Positions 47,001 through 55,493 of a stretch of 64,000 nt of DNA are shown piece by piece (position 1 is the stretch's first letter; each line of letters starts with the position of its first letter). The position numbers and the translations under genes are program-made. The stretch is from Methylomonas sp. ZR1. Its GTDB lineage: Bacteria; Pseudomonadota; Gammaproteobacteria; Methylococcales; Methylomonadaceae. The notes below the pieces were generated by a model. The model was not told the DNA's origin. It ran no database searches and worked only from the letters and a program-made list of their open reading frames with translations. The stretch is taken from contig NZ_RCST01000001.1 of NCBI RefSeq assembly GCF_013141865.1, positions 62,001 through 126,000 on the forward strand. Reading direction: 5' to 3'.

Positions 47001-47149
47001 TCGCCGTAATCGGCGGTTTGGTGACGTCCACCTTGCTGAGTTTATTGGTGATTCCGGTGGCTTACACCTATCTGGACGATTTCAAGAATCTAGGTCTGGC
47101 AATTTGGAAACGCTATACGGGGCCCAAAGCTGTTGCTGTCGAATCGTGA
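44048..47149 (+). CDS. RND-family inner-membrane efflux pump
   Basis: A 1033-residue proton-driven exporter of the AcrB/MexF type with the usual two halves of six helices and large periplasmic loops. Recognisable motifs are ISVSTSLPGASPSQLETEV-type at the start of the porter domain, LSLVIGILVDDAIVEVENI (proton-relay helix 4 with Asp-Asp), and LIGLVMLMGIATKNSILLVD in helix 10 with the conserved Lys. The subfamily looks like the MexF/OqxB or TriC-like group of drug and solvent pumps. It is the last gene of the TetR-led operon. Confidence 0.93.
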   Translation: MNVSAWCIRNPIPAMMLFVLLSFAGLLSFKAMKIQNFPDLDLPTITVSTSLPGASPSQLETEVARKIENAIATLQGLKHITSKVQDGSATITAEFRLEKPVQEALDDVRSAVSKVRADLPGDLRDPVVTKLDLAGSPILALTVSSAQRDEEALSWFVEDTVAKRLLAVRGVGAVNRVGGVSREVTIALDPVKLQALGATASDISRQLRQIQRESAGGRIDLGSGEQPVRTLANVASVEEIRPLQLSLADGRHIRLDQVAKVDDSVAEPRALALLNGKPVVGFEVTRSRGASEVEVGAGVQKALAELRVANPDIEFTEAFNFVTPVEEEFQGSMTMLYEGALLAVLVVWLFLRDWRATFISAVALPLSVIPAFLGMDYLGFSLNVITLLALSLVIGILVDDAIVEVENIVRHLRMGKTPYQAAMQAADEIGLAVVATTFALVAVFLPTAFMSGVAGRFFKQFGWTAALAIMASLVVARMLTPMMAAYMLKDLDHSEPKEGAVMRTYMKLAGWCLHHRLATMGGAAAFFIGSLFLIPLLPTGFIPADDNPQTQVFVELPPGSSLAQTRASAEAARQLIAGIDYVKTIYTTIGSGSAGSDPMAGNQGAGEVRKATLTITLANRQDRPVRKQAIEQNIRLALQKLPGVRTKVGLGASGEKYVLVLSGDDPQALSAAARNLERDLRTIPGLGSIASSAALVRPEIAVRPDFARAADLGVTTTALAETLRIATLGDYDWSLSKLNLAQRQVPMVVKLADEGRQDLSVLERLAVPSAKPGIGAVMVGQVAKLELSSGPAVIDRYDRSRNINFEIELSGQPLGDVAAAVENLDSIKNLPAGVKRINIGDAEMMGELFASFGLAMLTGVLCIFIVLVLLFKDFLQPITILAALPLSFGGGFVALLLTGKAFSMPSLIGLVMLMGIATKNSILLVDYAIIARREQGLSRMDALLDACHKRARPIVMTTIAMGAGMLPIAIGMGNADSSFRSPMAVAVIGGLVTSTLLSLLVIPVAYTYLDDFKNLGLAIWKRYTGPKAVAVES

Positions 47150-47237
47150 TTTTCGAAACACGGCATCATCCATAGCGCATTCGGAAAGATGAAACAGAAG
47201 CGGTCGGGCTAGGGTAGGGCGTCAGGCGATGTTCGAA

Positions 47238-47294
47238 CTATCCTGCCGGCCATCAAGCTTATGCCGGCAATTGAAGGGTGTTGGCGTTCGGAGC
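47238..47294 (+). repeat. 57-bp REP-associated repeat, left copy
   Basis: A 57-bp block beginning CTATCCTGCCGGCC recurs almost exactly at 47988-48044 (one difference seen), in direct orientation, so the two copies bracket the RAYT gene. Each copy contains the small palindrome TGCCGGC...GCCGGCA around CATCAAGCT. Confidence 0.85.
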
Positions 47295-47310
47295 ATTGAT
47301 TTCATCGAGG

Positions 47311-47844
47311 CTACGGTTCGCCGAAACTCTGATCGGCAACATTCTCGCCAGCCCAGTTCAGAGGGAGCCAACCGCGATGGACATAACGGTGAAACGATGA
47401 AAACGGCCAATCTTGCACGCGGTGCGCCCAACCGTGCTTCACCGGGTTGAAGTGAATGTAATCGATGTGATGCAACCCATCCTGTTCGTCGCGAATGGTA
47501 TGTTCCCAATAACGGCGTTGCCAGATGGATGCGCTGCCGTCATGCCGTTTGCCGACATCGATACCATGGCTGTTCAGCGCTTGAGTGAACAGCGACTTGA
47601 TTGACTTCCAGCGTCCGGGATAATCGGTATCGTGTTCCGGCAAACGCCATATGGCATGCAAATGATCGGGCAATACCACCATAGCCTCAATCACGAAGGG
47701 TTTTCGGGCGCGGGTTTGCGCAAACGCCCGGCGTAAATCGCCGATATGTTCGACCAGGAAACGTGCCCGACGATCACGCAAAGTCACCGTAAAAAAGTAG
47801 GTGCCACCCGCCACGAAATTACGCCGATACGCCACCATCGCCAT
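47311..47844 (-). CDS. REP-associated tyrosine transposase (RAYT)
   Basis: A complete 177-residue Y1/HUH enzyme. It starts with the family pattern MVAYRRNFVAGGTYFFTVTL, has the HUH motif in LPDHLHAIWRLPEHD, and the catalytic tyrosine in HIDYIHFNPVKHGW. RAYTs bind and cut their cognate REP hairpins as single strands. Direct 57-bp repeats and several CCTCGAT...ATCGAGG palindromes flank the gene, the typical REP-rayT-REP arrangement. The protein differs enough from the truncated RAYT at the window start to represent another lineage. Confidence 0.92.
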   Translation of the reverse strand: MAMVAYRRNFVAGGTYFFTVTLRDRRARFLVEHIGDLRRAFAQTRARKPFVIEAMVVLPDHLHAIWRLPEHDTDYPGRWKSIKSLFTQALNSHGIDVGKRHDGSASIWQRRYWEHTIRDEQDGLHHIDYIHFNPVKHGWAHRVQDWPFSSFHRYVHRGWLPLNWAGENVADQSFGEP

Positions 47845-48147
47845 TCCTTACGTCGATTGAAGTCCGGCCATTGTAGCCTCGATGCAGCGTCAGCGGAATC
47901 GAGGACGTCGGCTTACAGACTACCAAACCCAAATCGGCAATTGAAGGGGGTTGGTCTTCGAAACCTCGATTTCATCGAGGCTACTTGCTATCCTGCCGGC
48001 CATCAAGCTCATGCCGGCAATTGAAGGGTGTTGGCGTTCGGAGCCTCGATGCAGCGATAGCGGAATCGAGGGCGTCGGCTTGGAGCTATGGGGCGAGCAG
48101 CGTCCCCTTAAGCGTCCAGTTATGTGGAAAGCCTAAGCCAACAAAAT
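47845..48147. repeat. REP cluster downstream of (behind) the RAYT
   Basis: About 300 bp made of REP units. CCTCGATGCAGCG...CGGAATCGAGG palindromes occur at about 47878-47909 and 48044-48072, a CCTCGATTTCATCGAGG hairpin at about 47965-47981, a degenerate third copy of the RAYT-flanking repeat at about 47932-47985, and the right 57-bp copy at 47988-48044. No gene is seen. Confidence 0.75.
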
Positions 48148-48507
48148 TCATGGCTTGGATTCATCGAAAGAAAACAGTGCTATAAATCCACTTATCCAGT
48201 ATGCGACAAGACTAATTACCAAGATCAATATTTGGCTGGGGCCGCCTGACAAATAATAGCCGTACTCAATATAACCACCTACTGAAATCGCAAAGTAGGC
48301 AGAAAATAAAGCAGCTGATTTTATTTTTCCTACAGCGACCGCGAGGGCAACGAGCAACAGTGGCGACACATAGACAATCATCCATTTTATAGCTGAGCCA
48401 GCTGGATCTCGAGAAGTACATTCAAATGAAGTATGTATTCCGACTGCTATCAGCGCAATAATGCCTAGGAACGGGATGAATCGAGACGGTTCCGCTAGGA
48501 GTTTCAT
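48148..48507 (-). CDS. Small four-helix membrane protein of unknown function
   Basis: A 119-residue hydrophobic protein with four predicted helices (about 11-25, 43-60, 65-82 and 91-112), for example FIPFLGIIALIAVGIHTSF and ILILVISLVAYWISGFIALF. There is no recognisable motif. It is AT-richer than the neighbouring efflux and pgk genes and directly follows the REP cluster, so it may be an accessory insertion. The ~285 bp before pgk's end hold nothing I can support. Confidence 0.45.
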   Translation of the reverse strand: MKLLAEPSRFIPFLGIIALIAVGIHTSFECTSRDPAGSAIKWMIVYVSPLLLVALAVAVGKIKSAALFSAYFAISVGGYIEYGYYLSGGPSQILILVISLVAYWISGFIALFSFDESKP

Positions 48508-48792
48508 TCGTTCATCACATGGTTAGTTATGAGATGGTTTTCGTCTATTTACCAAAAATACTCTTTGAAGAAGTAATTTATTGATATGCATATAATTGTC
48601 CCTTCTGTATATCATCGATGACGAAAAGATTTTGTCTGGTAAAGATCGAATTACAGCCATGGAATCACTGTGGGTGATAGAAGGCAACGGGTTGCAACCA
48701 GTCGATCAACAATTTTTCATGCGGATCAACTGGTACCCAATTTCAGATAATAAGAGACTGGCAGGGTCGATTAAACCTGCAAAGCTAACGCG

Positions 48793-49965
48793 TTAAGCGC
48801 GAGTCTGCAGAATAGCGACCGCCGGCAATTCTTTACCTTCCAGGAACTCCAGGAACGCGCCGCCACCGGTAGAGGTGTAAGACACTTTATCGGCAATGCC
48901 GTATTTGTCTATCGCCGCCAATGTGTCGCCGCCGCCCGCGATCGAGAAGGCAGGGCTTTCGGCAATTGCCATCGACAGGGATTTGGTGCCTTCGCCGAAT
49001 TGGTCGATTTCAAATACGCCGACCGGACCGTTCCAGACGATAGTACCGGCGGTTTTCAGGATGTCGGCGTATTGCTTGCTGGTTTCAGGTCCAATGTCCA
49101 GGATCAAGTCGTCGGCTTCCACGTCAGCGACGTTTTTCACGGTAGCCGCAGCGGTTTCGGAAAATTCTTTCGCGCAGACCACATCGACCGGTACCGGAAT
49201 ATCCGCGCCGCGTTCTTTTGCCGACGCGATCAAGCGTTTAGCTTCCGGAATTAAATCCGCTTCATACAAGGATTTACCGACCGGGTAACCCGCTGCGGCG
49301 ATAAAGGTGTTAGCGATGCCGCCGCCGACGATCAATTGATCGACTTTGGAAGACAGCGATTCCAGCACGGTCAGTTTGGTGGAGACTTTGGAACCGCCGA
49401 CGATGGCCACCAAGGGGCGGGCAGGGGTTTCCAGGGCTTTGCCCAGTGCGTCCAGTTCGGCAGCCAATAGCGGGCCGGCGCAAGCGACGGCGGCGTGTTC
49501 GGCTACTGCATGGGTCGAGGCTTCGGCGCGGTGCGCGGTACCAAAGGCGTCCATCACAAAAATGTCGCACAGCGCGGCCATTTTTTGGCCCAGTTCGGCG
49601 CTGTTTTTCTTTTCGCCTTTATTGAAACGCACGTTCTCGCACAGCACTACTTCGCCGCGTTTGACTTCCACGCCTTCCAGCCAATCTTTCACCAAACGCA
49701 CCGGTTGACCCAGCAACTGCGAAAAGCGCTCGGCGACGGGTTGCAGGCTGGACGCTTCGTCGTATTCGCCTTCGGTGGGCCGGCCCAAGTGTGACATCAA
49801 AATCACTGCCGCGCCGCCGGCCAATGCGGCTTCCACGGTCGGGACGCTGGCTTGGATGCGTAAGTCGCTGGTGACTTTGCCGTCTTTAACCGGCACATTC
49901 AAATCTTGGCGGATTAACACGCGCTTGCCGGCCAAATCCAGATCGACCATTCGTTTGATAGACAT
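48793..49965 (-). CDS. pgk: Phosphoglycerate kinase
   Basis: A 390-residue glycolytic kinase that interconverts 1,3-bisphosphoglycerate plus ADP and 3-phosphoglycerate plus ATP. The signature [20 protein letters not shown] is at about 14-33, substrate-binding HLGRP at about 59-63, and the nucleotide loop GGGDTLAAI at about 350-358. Length and ends are normal. GGAG lies seven bases before the ATG. In ribulose-monophosphate or Calvin-type methanotrophs it serves central carbon flow; no gap or pyk gene adjoins it in the window. Confidence 0.97.
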   Translation of the reverse strand: MSIKRMVDLDLAGKRVLIRQDLNVPVKDGKVTSDLRIQASVPTVEAALAGGAAVILMSHLGRPTEGEYDEASSLQPVAERFSQLLGQPVRLVKDWLEGVEVKRGEVVLCENVRFNKGEKKNSAELGQKMAALCDIFVMDAFGTAHRAEASTHAVAEHAAVACAGPLLAAELDALGKALETPARPLVAIVGGSKVSTKLTVLESLSSKVDQLIVGGGIANTFIAAAGYPVGKSLYEADLIPEAKRLIASAKERGADIPVPVDVVCAKEFSETAAATVKNVADVEADDLILDIGPETSKQYADILKTAGTIVWNGPVGVFEIDQFGEGTKSLSMAIAESPAFSIAGGGDTLAAIDKYGIADKVSYTSTGGGAFLEFLEGKELPAVAILQTRA

Positions 49966-50101
49966 AAGTTCTCCTTTGGTTGAAATAGTGAAAACATTAT
50001 AAAGTGTAACGCCAGCCGCAGCCTGAATTAAAAAATAACAGAATAGTCAGGCGCTTGGACTATATTTGCTATCCGTTGCCTAAACTTTTATCGGCGGACT
50101 T

Positions 50102-51910
50102 ATGTGCAAGTCGTTTATTTTTACGGTGTTCTGCGTGTTGGTGGTTACTGTTGATTCTGCGCGCTGCCAACCCGTGCCCGCCGCTGCCGGCGCCGACGAA
50201 ATTCAGGTGTTAATAGACGTATCCGGCAGCATGAAACAGAACGATCCGGATAATCTGCGCATCGAGGCCAGCCGCTTGCTGGTCAACTTGTTGCCGGACG
50301 GTGCCAAGGCCGCGTTTTGGTTATTCGCGGAAAAAACCGCGCCGCTGTCCGCTACCGATACTGTCAATGCAGCCTGGAAACAGCAAGCCGGTAAAGCCAT
50401 CGGCAATATTCATTCTCGCGGTTTGTATACCCACATCGAGGACGCGATTCAGACTGTGTTGAGCCAGGGCTTTAAGGGTGGCGGCAAGAAACATCTGATT
50501 TTATTGACCGACGGTTTTGTGGATATTTCCAAGGACATCATGCAAAGCGCGGATTCCCGCGAGCGCATCCTCAGCGAGTGGATACCCAAGCTCCAGCAGC
50601 AAAACATCAACGTACAAACCGTGGCATTGTCCGAGCAAGCCGATAAAGAATTGTTGGAAAAACTGGCCTTCGAGACCGGCGGCTGGGCGGAAACTGCGCA
50701 ATCGGCGGAGCAATTGCAACGGGTGTTTTTGAAAATGGCCCAAAAAGCCGCGCCGAAAGAGACTTTGCCGCTGACCGATAATAAATTCCAGGTCGATAGC
50801 GGCATCCACGAGTTTTCGGTGTTGGTGTTCAAAAAACCGCATGCCGCGCCAACCCAATTGGTTGCGCCGGACGGCAAAAGTATCAGTAAACAAAGCATGG
50901 TCGCCAACGTGTCCTGGCTGGAAAGCCAGGCTTACGACCTAATCACTGTCAAGCAACCGTTGATCGGTGAATGGCGTTTGGTGGCGGAAGTCGATCCCGA
51001 TAACCAAGTCATGATCGTCACTGACCTGAAATTGCAACTCAGCGACATTCCGAATTTTTTGGGCGAGAACGAAACCTTGCCGATTAAGGCGCATTTCACC
51101 GACAAGGATAAGCTGATAACCCGCGCCGATTTCCTGGGCATGCTGACGCTGGACGTGATCCAGGATCAGCAAGCACCGGCAAAAATGCCGGTCGTGCTTG
51201 CTGAACCCGGTTTTTACCAGCACAAGACTGAGCATTTAAGTTTGGGCAAGCATTTGCTGAAAATCGTTGCGGACGGCAAGACCTTCAAGCGGGAAATTAT
51301 TCATGAGATCGACGTCGTTGCCACGCCGATTACGGTCGAGAAGCACGTCGATGCAGCACAACGCCAAGTCACCCTAAAACTGTTACCGGATGCCAAACTG
51401 ATCGATCCCGCCGGCTTGGTGGTCAATGCGGTGATTAACCAAACCGGGCATGAGCCGGAAACCCGCGCATTGACAAATAAAGACGGGGTTTGGCTGCTGG
51501 ATTTGGCCGGTTTGCCGCCGCAGACCACCACGCATGTCAATTTTAATGTGATGGCTAAAGATCATGCCGGCAAGCCGCTGGCGCCGGCGATCAAACCGCT
51601 GAGTATCGATGACAGTTGGTTTGTTCCTGCCGAGAAAGTCGAGGCTGCCGTACCGGCCGCAGAGCCTGATGCGCATCACGAATCAGCCGATCATGAAAAC
51701 ACCGATCACGAAACCGATGCCGAGCAACATGAGCAGGCTGAGCATGAGCCACATCCGCTGCCGGACGCCCCGGAAACCAATTGGTTGTTGGTTGGCGGCA
51801 TCATGTTGGTAATCAATCTGATATTGGGTGTGGGGGGATTTTTTACCTATCGATACCTGAAAAAAAGCCAAGCAGATAAACATCAGCAGTTACTGGAGAG
51901 ATTGTCATGA
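50102..51910 (+). CDS. VWA-domain protein with C-terminal membrane anchor and His/acidic linker
   Basis: A 602-residue exported protein. A signal sequence (about 1-22) precedes a von Willebrand A domain (about 32-215) with an intact MIDAS: DVSGSM (39-44) and LLTDGF (about 141-146). Beta-rich, probably Ig-like modules follow (about 230-500). A His/Glu/Asp-rich linker (about 520-560, HHESADHENTDHETDAEQHE) leads to a single membrane helix (about 565-588, NWLLVGGIMLVINLILGVGG) and a short basic cytosolic tail. It resembles periplasmic VWA proteins of the TIGR03503 type. It overlaps the next gene by four bases in a three-gene operon. Confidence 0.75.
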   Translation: MCKSFIFTVFCVLVVTVDSARCQPVPAAAGADEIQVLIDVSGSMKQNDPDNLRIEASRLLVNLLPDGAKAAFWLFAEKTAPLSATDTVNAAWKQQAGKAIGNIHSRGLYTHIEDAIQTVLSQGFKGGGKKHLILLTDGFVDISKDIMQSADSRERILSEWIPKLQQQNINVQTVALSEQADKELLEKLAFETGGWAETAQSAEQLQRVFLKMAQKAAPKETLPLTDNKFQVDSGIHEFSVLVFKKPHAAPTQLVAPDGKSISKQSMVANVSWLESQAYDLITVKQPLIGEWRLVAEVDPDNQVMIVTDLKLQLSDIPNFLGENETLPIKAHFTDKDKLITRADFLGMLTLDVIQDQQAPAKMPVVLAEPGFYQHKTEHLSLGKHLLKIVADGKTFKREIIHEIDVVATPITVEKHVDAAQRQVTLKLLPDAKLIDPAGLVVNAVINQTGHEPETRALTNKDGVWLLDLAGLPPQTTTHVNFNVMAKDHAGKPLAPAIKPLSIDDSWFVPAEKVEAAVPAAEPDAHHESADHENTDHETDAEQHEQAEHEPHPLPDAPETNWLLVGGIMLVINLILGVGGFFTYRYLKKSQADKHQQLLERLS

Positions 51911-52542
51911 ATCCATTCGATTCCGTGGTAGTGATATTAGCGGCGGAGGCGTTGGGGGTTTTGACGCTGTTGGTTATCTTGCTGTTTTTTATCTCGAGAA
52001 ACCGGCGAGGGAAGGAGATGGCCGAAATTGAACATTTCATTACCGAGCTTGAAGAGCAGTCCATCGTGAAGACTCGCTGGTTGGAGCAATTTCTGGAAGA
52101 AAACTGCGGGTTGGCTACAGCGGAGATTGAGCCATTGTTGCAAGAAGTCAATGCATCAGAACGCGCTGTGTTTGAAGGGGTTATTCGCTTGTTTTTAAAA
52201 CGCGAATTGGTGTTGTTGAGTGAGATCGAGCAACGTATCGGTCGGCTAACCGAGCCATATCAGAATTTGCTGGCGAATCGGGGCACGCTTGCGCCGGTTG
52301 CTGCGGCGCAGGATTCGCCCCAAGCGAACCAATTGGCCGGCTTGGAGCGGATTAACCAACAACTGGTGCGGCAACTGGATAACGCGATGAAAACCATAGA
52401 CGAAATGTCCGCCGAATATACCCGAGTGTTTAGCGGCAATCAGACCGCCTTAGAGTTGGAAAACAGCAGTAAAAAGATGCTGCAAATTTTTCATGATGCC
52501 GAACGCGGTGTGCGTGAAAGCATTACGGAGCTGGGGAAATGA
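51907..52542 (+). CDS. Membrane-anchored coiled-coil protein, unknown function
   Basis: A 211-residue protein with an N-terminal membrane helix (about 10-29, VVILAAEALGVLTLLVILLFF) and a long cytosolic coiled coil (about 35-210), broken by an Ala/Gln/Pro hinge near 130. I do not know the family. It sits between the VWA protein and another single-helix protein, overlapping each by four bases, so the three products are made together and probably form one membrane complex. Confidence 0.6.
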   Translation: MNPFDSVVVILAAEALGVLTLLVILLFFISRNRRGKEMAEIEHFITELEEQSIVKTRWLEQFLEENCGLATAEIEPLLQEVNASERAVFEGVIRLFLKRELVLLSEIEQRIGRLTEPYQNLLANRGTLAPVAAAQDSPQANQLAGLERINQQLVRQLDNAMKTIDEMSAEYTRVFSGNQTALELENSSKKMLQIFHDAERGVRESITELGK

Positions 52543-53051
52543 TGCAATCTCTGCTGCTTATCGGCTTAGGAGAGCTATCGCTGGTGTTGTTGACCGGCTT
52601 GATCGCGGTGTTAGTCGTTAATCGGCGGCATAAACGTCGGCGGCTGGCCGGCATCGAAGAGTTGCTGGAAGACATTAAGGACCGGCAGGAGCGGCGCGGC
52701 GACAGGTTGGCCTTGGCCTTGGCCGGTAAGCATCACTTAGACGATCAAGCCGCGCAAGCTGTCAGCGACACCCTGATTGCGGCGGAAAAGCAGTTTTTGT
52801 ATGGGTTTATAGAGCAGCAAATGCAGCAGCAGACCGTGGCCGGTTTTTACGAAAACCTGTGCCTTTTGCTGGATAGTTATGTGGACGGCTTACCCAAAGT
52901 GGCTAAAAAACCGGTTGCCGACGAGCCGGCTGCGGAGACTGGCGAACAATTTGCCGACACCGATTCCGAGCAGCCAAAGTCGCAGAGCTCTGATGAACCC
53001 CCGCCCGAAGAGGCTCCACCACCACCGGATTGGGGGGATGTGTTTGATTGA
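52539..53051 (+). CDS. Membrane-anchored helical protein with Pro/acidic tail, unknown function
   Basis: A 170-residue protein built like its upstream neighbour: an N-terminal membrane helix (about 5-28, LIGLGELSLVLLTGLIAVLV), a basic cytosolic stretch (NRRHKRRRL), a helical section with many Gln (about 75-120), and a Pro/Glu/Asp-rich end (SSDEPPPEEAPPPPDWGDVF). The family is not recognised. It is last in the VWA operon. Confidence 0.55.
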   Translation: MMQSLLLIGLGELSLVLLTGLIAVLVVNRRHKRRRLAGIEELLEDIKDRQERRGDRLALALAGKHHLDDQAAQAVSDTLIAAEKQFLYGFIEQQMQQQTVAGFYENLCLLLDSYVDGLPKVAKKPVADEPAAETGEQFADTDSEQPKSQSSDEPPPEEAPPPPDWGDVFD

Positions 53052-53065
53052 TGATTTTGGCAGCT

Positions 53066-53101
53066 TGTTGTCAGGGCGCACCATAGCGTACCCTGACAAC
53101 A
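53066..53101. terminator. Stem-loop in the convergent gap between the VWA operon and glgX
   Basis: TGTTGTCAGGG (53066-53076) and CCCTGACAACA (53091-53101) form an 11-bp perfect stem, with a further CGC/GCG inside. No U-run follows on either strand, so as a terminator it would be atypical. The inner CGC...GCGTACC resembles the small repeat at 850-868. Confidence 0.45.
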
Positions 53102-53111
53102 GGCTGTTTCA

Positions 53112-55310
53112 TTAACTTGTCGGTATTTCCGTCGCCGGCTGGTCGAGCAATTTGATGCCGGTCAATTTGCTGAAAAAACTGGCGGACCGTTTGGCCACGC
53201 TATCGCCGCCATCGATACCGGTTTGATGGGTGTTTTCAAACACCACAATGGAGTGCGGCTCCACGGTATACCAAGGTCTGCTCAGTGCTTTTTGCTCGGT
53301 CGGCTCGATAATGTCTTTGGGCGATGTTTGCGCGGTATCCACGGCCAGACACCAGCTCTTGCCCTCAACCTCCGGTAGCTGCAGGTTGTGTTTGCTGTCG
53401 GACATGTTCATTATTGCGTGCAGGTCGGGTTCATCTTTGCCTAATGCCGCCAGCGTAAAGGCCAGAATCCGCGTGTTCGGGTCGTCCCAACGCGGCGGTT
53501 GATCTACTTCCAGGCCATGCCAGCTGATGTCGGCCATATCCTTATCTTCCATTTTTCGGCCGGTGAGGAAGTTTCGGCGCATCAAGGCCGGATGGCGTTT
53601 GCGCAAGCGGATCATCTGCTGCACAAAATGCAGCACGTCGGCATTGTCCTTGGCTTTATCCCAATTCAGCCAGCTTAATTCGTTATCCTGACAATAGCAG
53701 TTGTTGTTGCCTTGCTGAGTGTGCAGAAATTCGTCGCCAGCCAGCAGCATCGGTACGCCATGGCTAAGCAGCAAAACCGTAAAGGCGTTTTTCACCTGTT
53801 GCCGCCGCAGTTTGACTATGGCCGGGTCGGGGGTTGGGCCTTCCACGCCGCAGTTGCTGCTGAGATTATTACTGCAACCGTCTCGATTGTTTTCGCCGTT
53901 GGCGGTATTGTGTTTTTCGTTGTAGCTGAACAAGTCTTTTAACGTAAAACCGTCGTGGCAGGTGACAAAGTTAATGCCGCTGATCGGCAAGCGGTGCTGA
54001 TGTTGATAGAGATCGCTACTGCCGCAAATTCGGGTGGCCACTTCGGCGATGATGCCGGTGTCGCCGCGCAGAAAACGGCGAATTACGTCGCGGTAGCGGC
54101 CGTTCCATTCGCCCCAGCGGTAGCCGGGAAAGTTGCCGACTTGGTATAGTCCCGAGGCATCCCAGGCCTCCGCAATCAGCTTGGTTTTAGCTAGTTGTTC
54201 GGATAGTTCTATGCCCCAGACCAGCGGTGGATCCTGCAGTACGCTGCCGTCTTCGCCGCGCGCCAACGCGCTGGCCAGGTCGAATCTAAAGCCGTCCACA
54301 TGCATTTCCCGCACCCAGTATTCCAGGCAGCTGATGATGAAGTTGGTGACCAGCGGGTGGTTGGCGTTCACGGTGTTGCCGCAGCCGGTATAGTCGTGAA
54401 AGATGCGTTTGTCGTGCTTGTCGGTCAAATAAAAGCTGTTGCCGGTAATGCCTTTGAAATTGATGACAGGGCCGTCCGCGCCGGCTTCGGAGGTGTGATT
54501 GAACACCACGTCCATGATCACGCCGATGCCGGCCTTGTGCAACGCTTTCACCAGATCGCGGAACTCGCGGATATGCGTGCCTTGTTCCGGCGTGACGCAA
54601 TAGCCGGGATGCGGACTGAAAAAACTGTGCGTGCTGTAGCCCCAGTAGTTTTTCAAGCCCAGATCGGCGGTATGCGGCGGCACGTCTTGCTCGTCGAAGG
54701 CCATGATAGGCAGCAGTTCGACATGGGTAATGCCCAGCTTTTTCAGGTAAGGGATTTTTTCGATCAGGCCGATAAAGGTGCCGGGGTGTTTAACCTTGGC
54801 GGAGGTGTGACGGGTAAAGCCGCCGACATGCAATTCGTAAATAATGGCTTTTTCGCTGCGAATAGCCAGCGGTGTGTCGCCTTCCCAGTCGTAACGGTCA
54901 TCTACCACCACCGCGCGCATGGCATGTTGGCTATTATCACCTGGCTTGCAGGCGGCGGCGCGGTTCCATAATTTATCGCTGATTGCGCGCGCCCAAGGGT
55001 CCAGCAATAATTTTTCGCGATCAAACCGCAAGCCCGACTCGCGCGTGTTGGCGGGGCCGTCGATGCGCCACGCATACCAGGTGCCGACCGGAAGTTCTTC
55101 GACAAACACGTGCCAGGAGAAAAACGTATGGTTTTTCTCTTTTTGTAAGGGTATGACTTGTAAAGGTTTTATGCTGTCGGATTCGGCAAATAACAGCAGT
55201 TCCACGTCCGTCGCATGGCGGCTGGAAATGGAGAAGTTGACGCCGCCCTCGCTGACCCGGGCGCCGTGAGGATAGGGACTCCCTGACTTTAAACTGTATG
55301 GTTTGTGCAT
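53112..55310 (-). CDS. glgX: GlgX, glycogen debranching enzyme
   Basis: A 732-residue GH13 isoamylase-type enzyme that hydrolyses alpha-1,6 branches of phosphorylase-limited glycogen. The N-terminal CBM48 (about 8-100, SPYPHGARVSEGGVNFSIS) precedes the (beta/alpha)8 barrel. The GH13 regions are visible: DVVFNHT (region I), DGFRFDLASAL (region II, nucleophile Asp), IAEAWD (region III, acid Glu) and NFVTCHDG (region IV, Asp). Length is close to the family norm. It is divergent from the DUF4912-GH57 operon with ~180 bp between. Confidence 0.94.
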   Translation of the reverse strand: MHKPYSLKSGSPYPHGARVSEGGVNFSISSRHATDVELLLFAESDSIKPLQVIPLQKEKNHTFFSWHVFVEELPVGTWYAWRIDGPANTRESGLRFDREKLLLDPWARAISDKLWNRAAACKPGDNSQHAMRAVVVDDRYDWEGDTPLAIRSEKAIIYELHVGGFTRHTSAKVKHPGTFIGLIEKIPYLKKLGITHVELLPIMAFDEQDVPPHTADLGLKNYWGYSTHSFFSPHPGYCVTPEQGTHIREFRDLVKALHKAGIGVIMDVVFNHTSEAGADGPVINFKGITGNSFYLTDKHDKRIFHDYTGCGNTVNANHPLVTNFIISCLEYWVREMHVDGFRFDLASALARGEDGSVLQDPPLVWGIELSEQLAKTKLIAEAWDASGLYQVGNFPGYRWGEWNGRYRDVIRRFLRGDTGIIAEVATRICGSSDLYQHQHRLPISGINFVTCHDGFTLKDLFSYNEKHNTANGENNRDGCSNNLSSNCGVEGPTPDPAIVKLRRQQVKNAFTVLLLSHGVPMLLAGDEFLHTQQGNNNCYCQDNELSWLNWDKAKDNADVLHFVQQMIRLRKRHPALMRRNFLTGRKMEDKDMADISWHGLEVDQPPRWDDPNTRILAFTLAALGKDEPDLHAIMNMSDSKHNLQLPEVEGKSWCLAVDTAQTSPKDIIEPTEQKALSRPWYTVEPHSIVVFENTHQTGIDGGDSVAKRSASFFSKLTGIKLLDQPATEIPTS

Positions 55311-55493
55311 GCCCTTTACCGAGAAACTGTGAATTAGTCCTGATTTTACTGCATATAAGGGCTGCGGGCCTACGCCTTGCGTAAATAATCGACAACGGTT
55401 AGAGTCTATAAAGCCTGGTCGCTGCGGGATACGTCGCGGAGTGTCCGCTACCCACAGGATAAAACCTAGTCACCCGACCCGTTAACATTGCCG

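Noticed and set aside
48596..48796. 66-residue plus-strand frame between the small membrane protein and pgk
   Set aside because: Overlaps the pgk stop, lacks a ribosome-binding site and has no recognisable motif.
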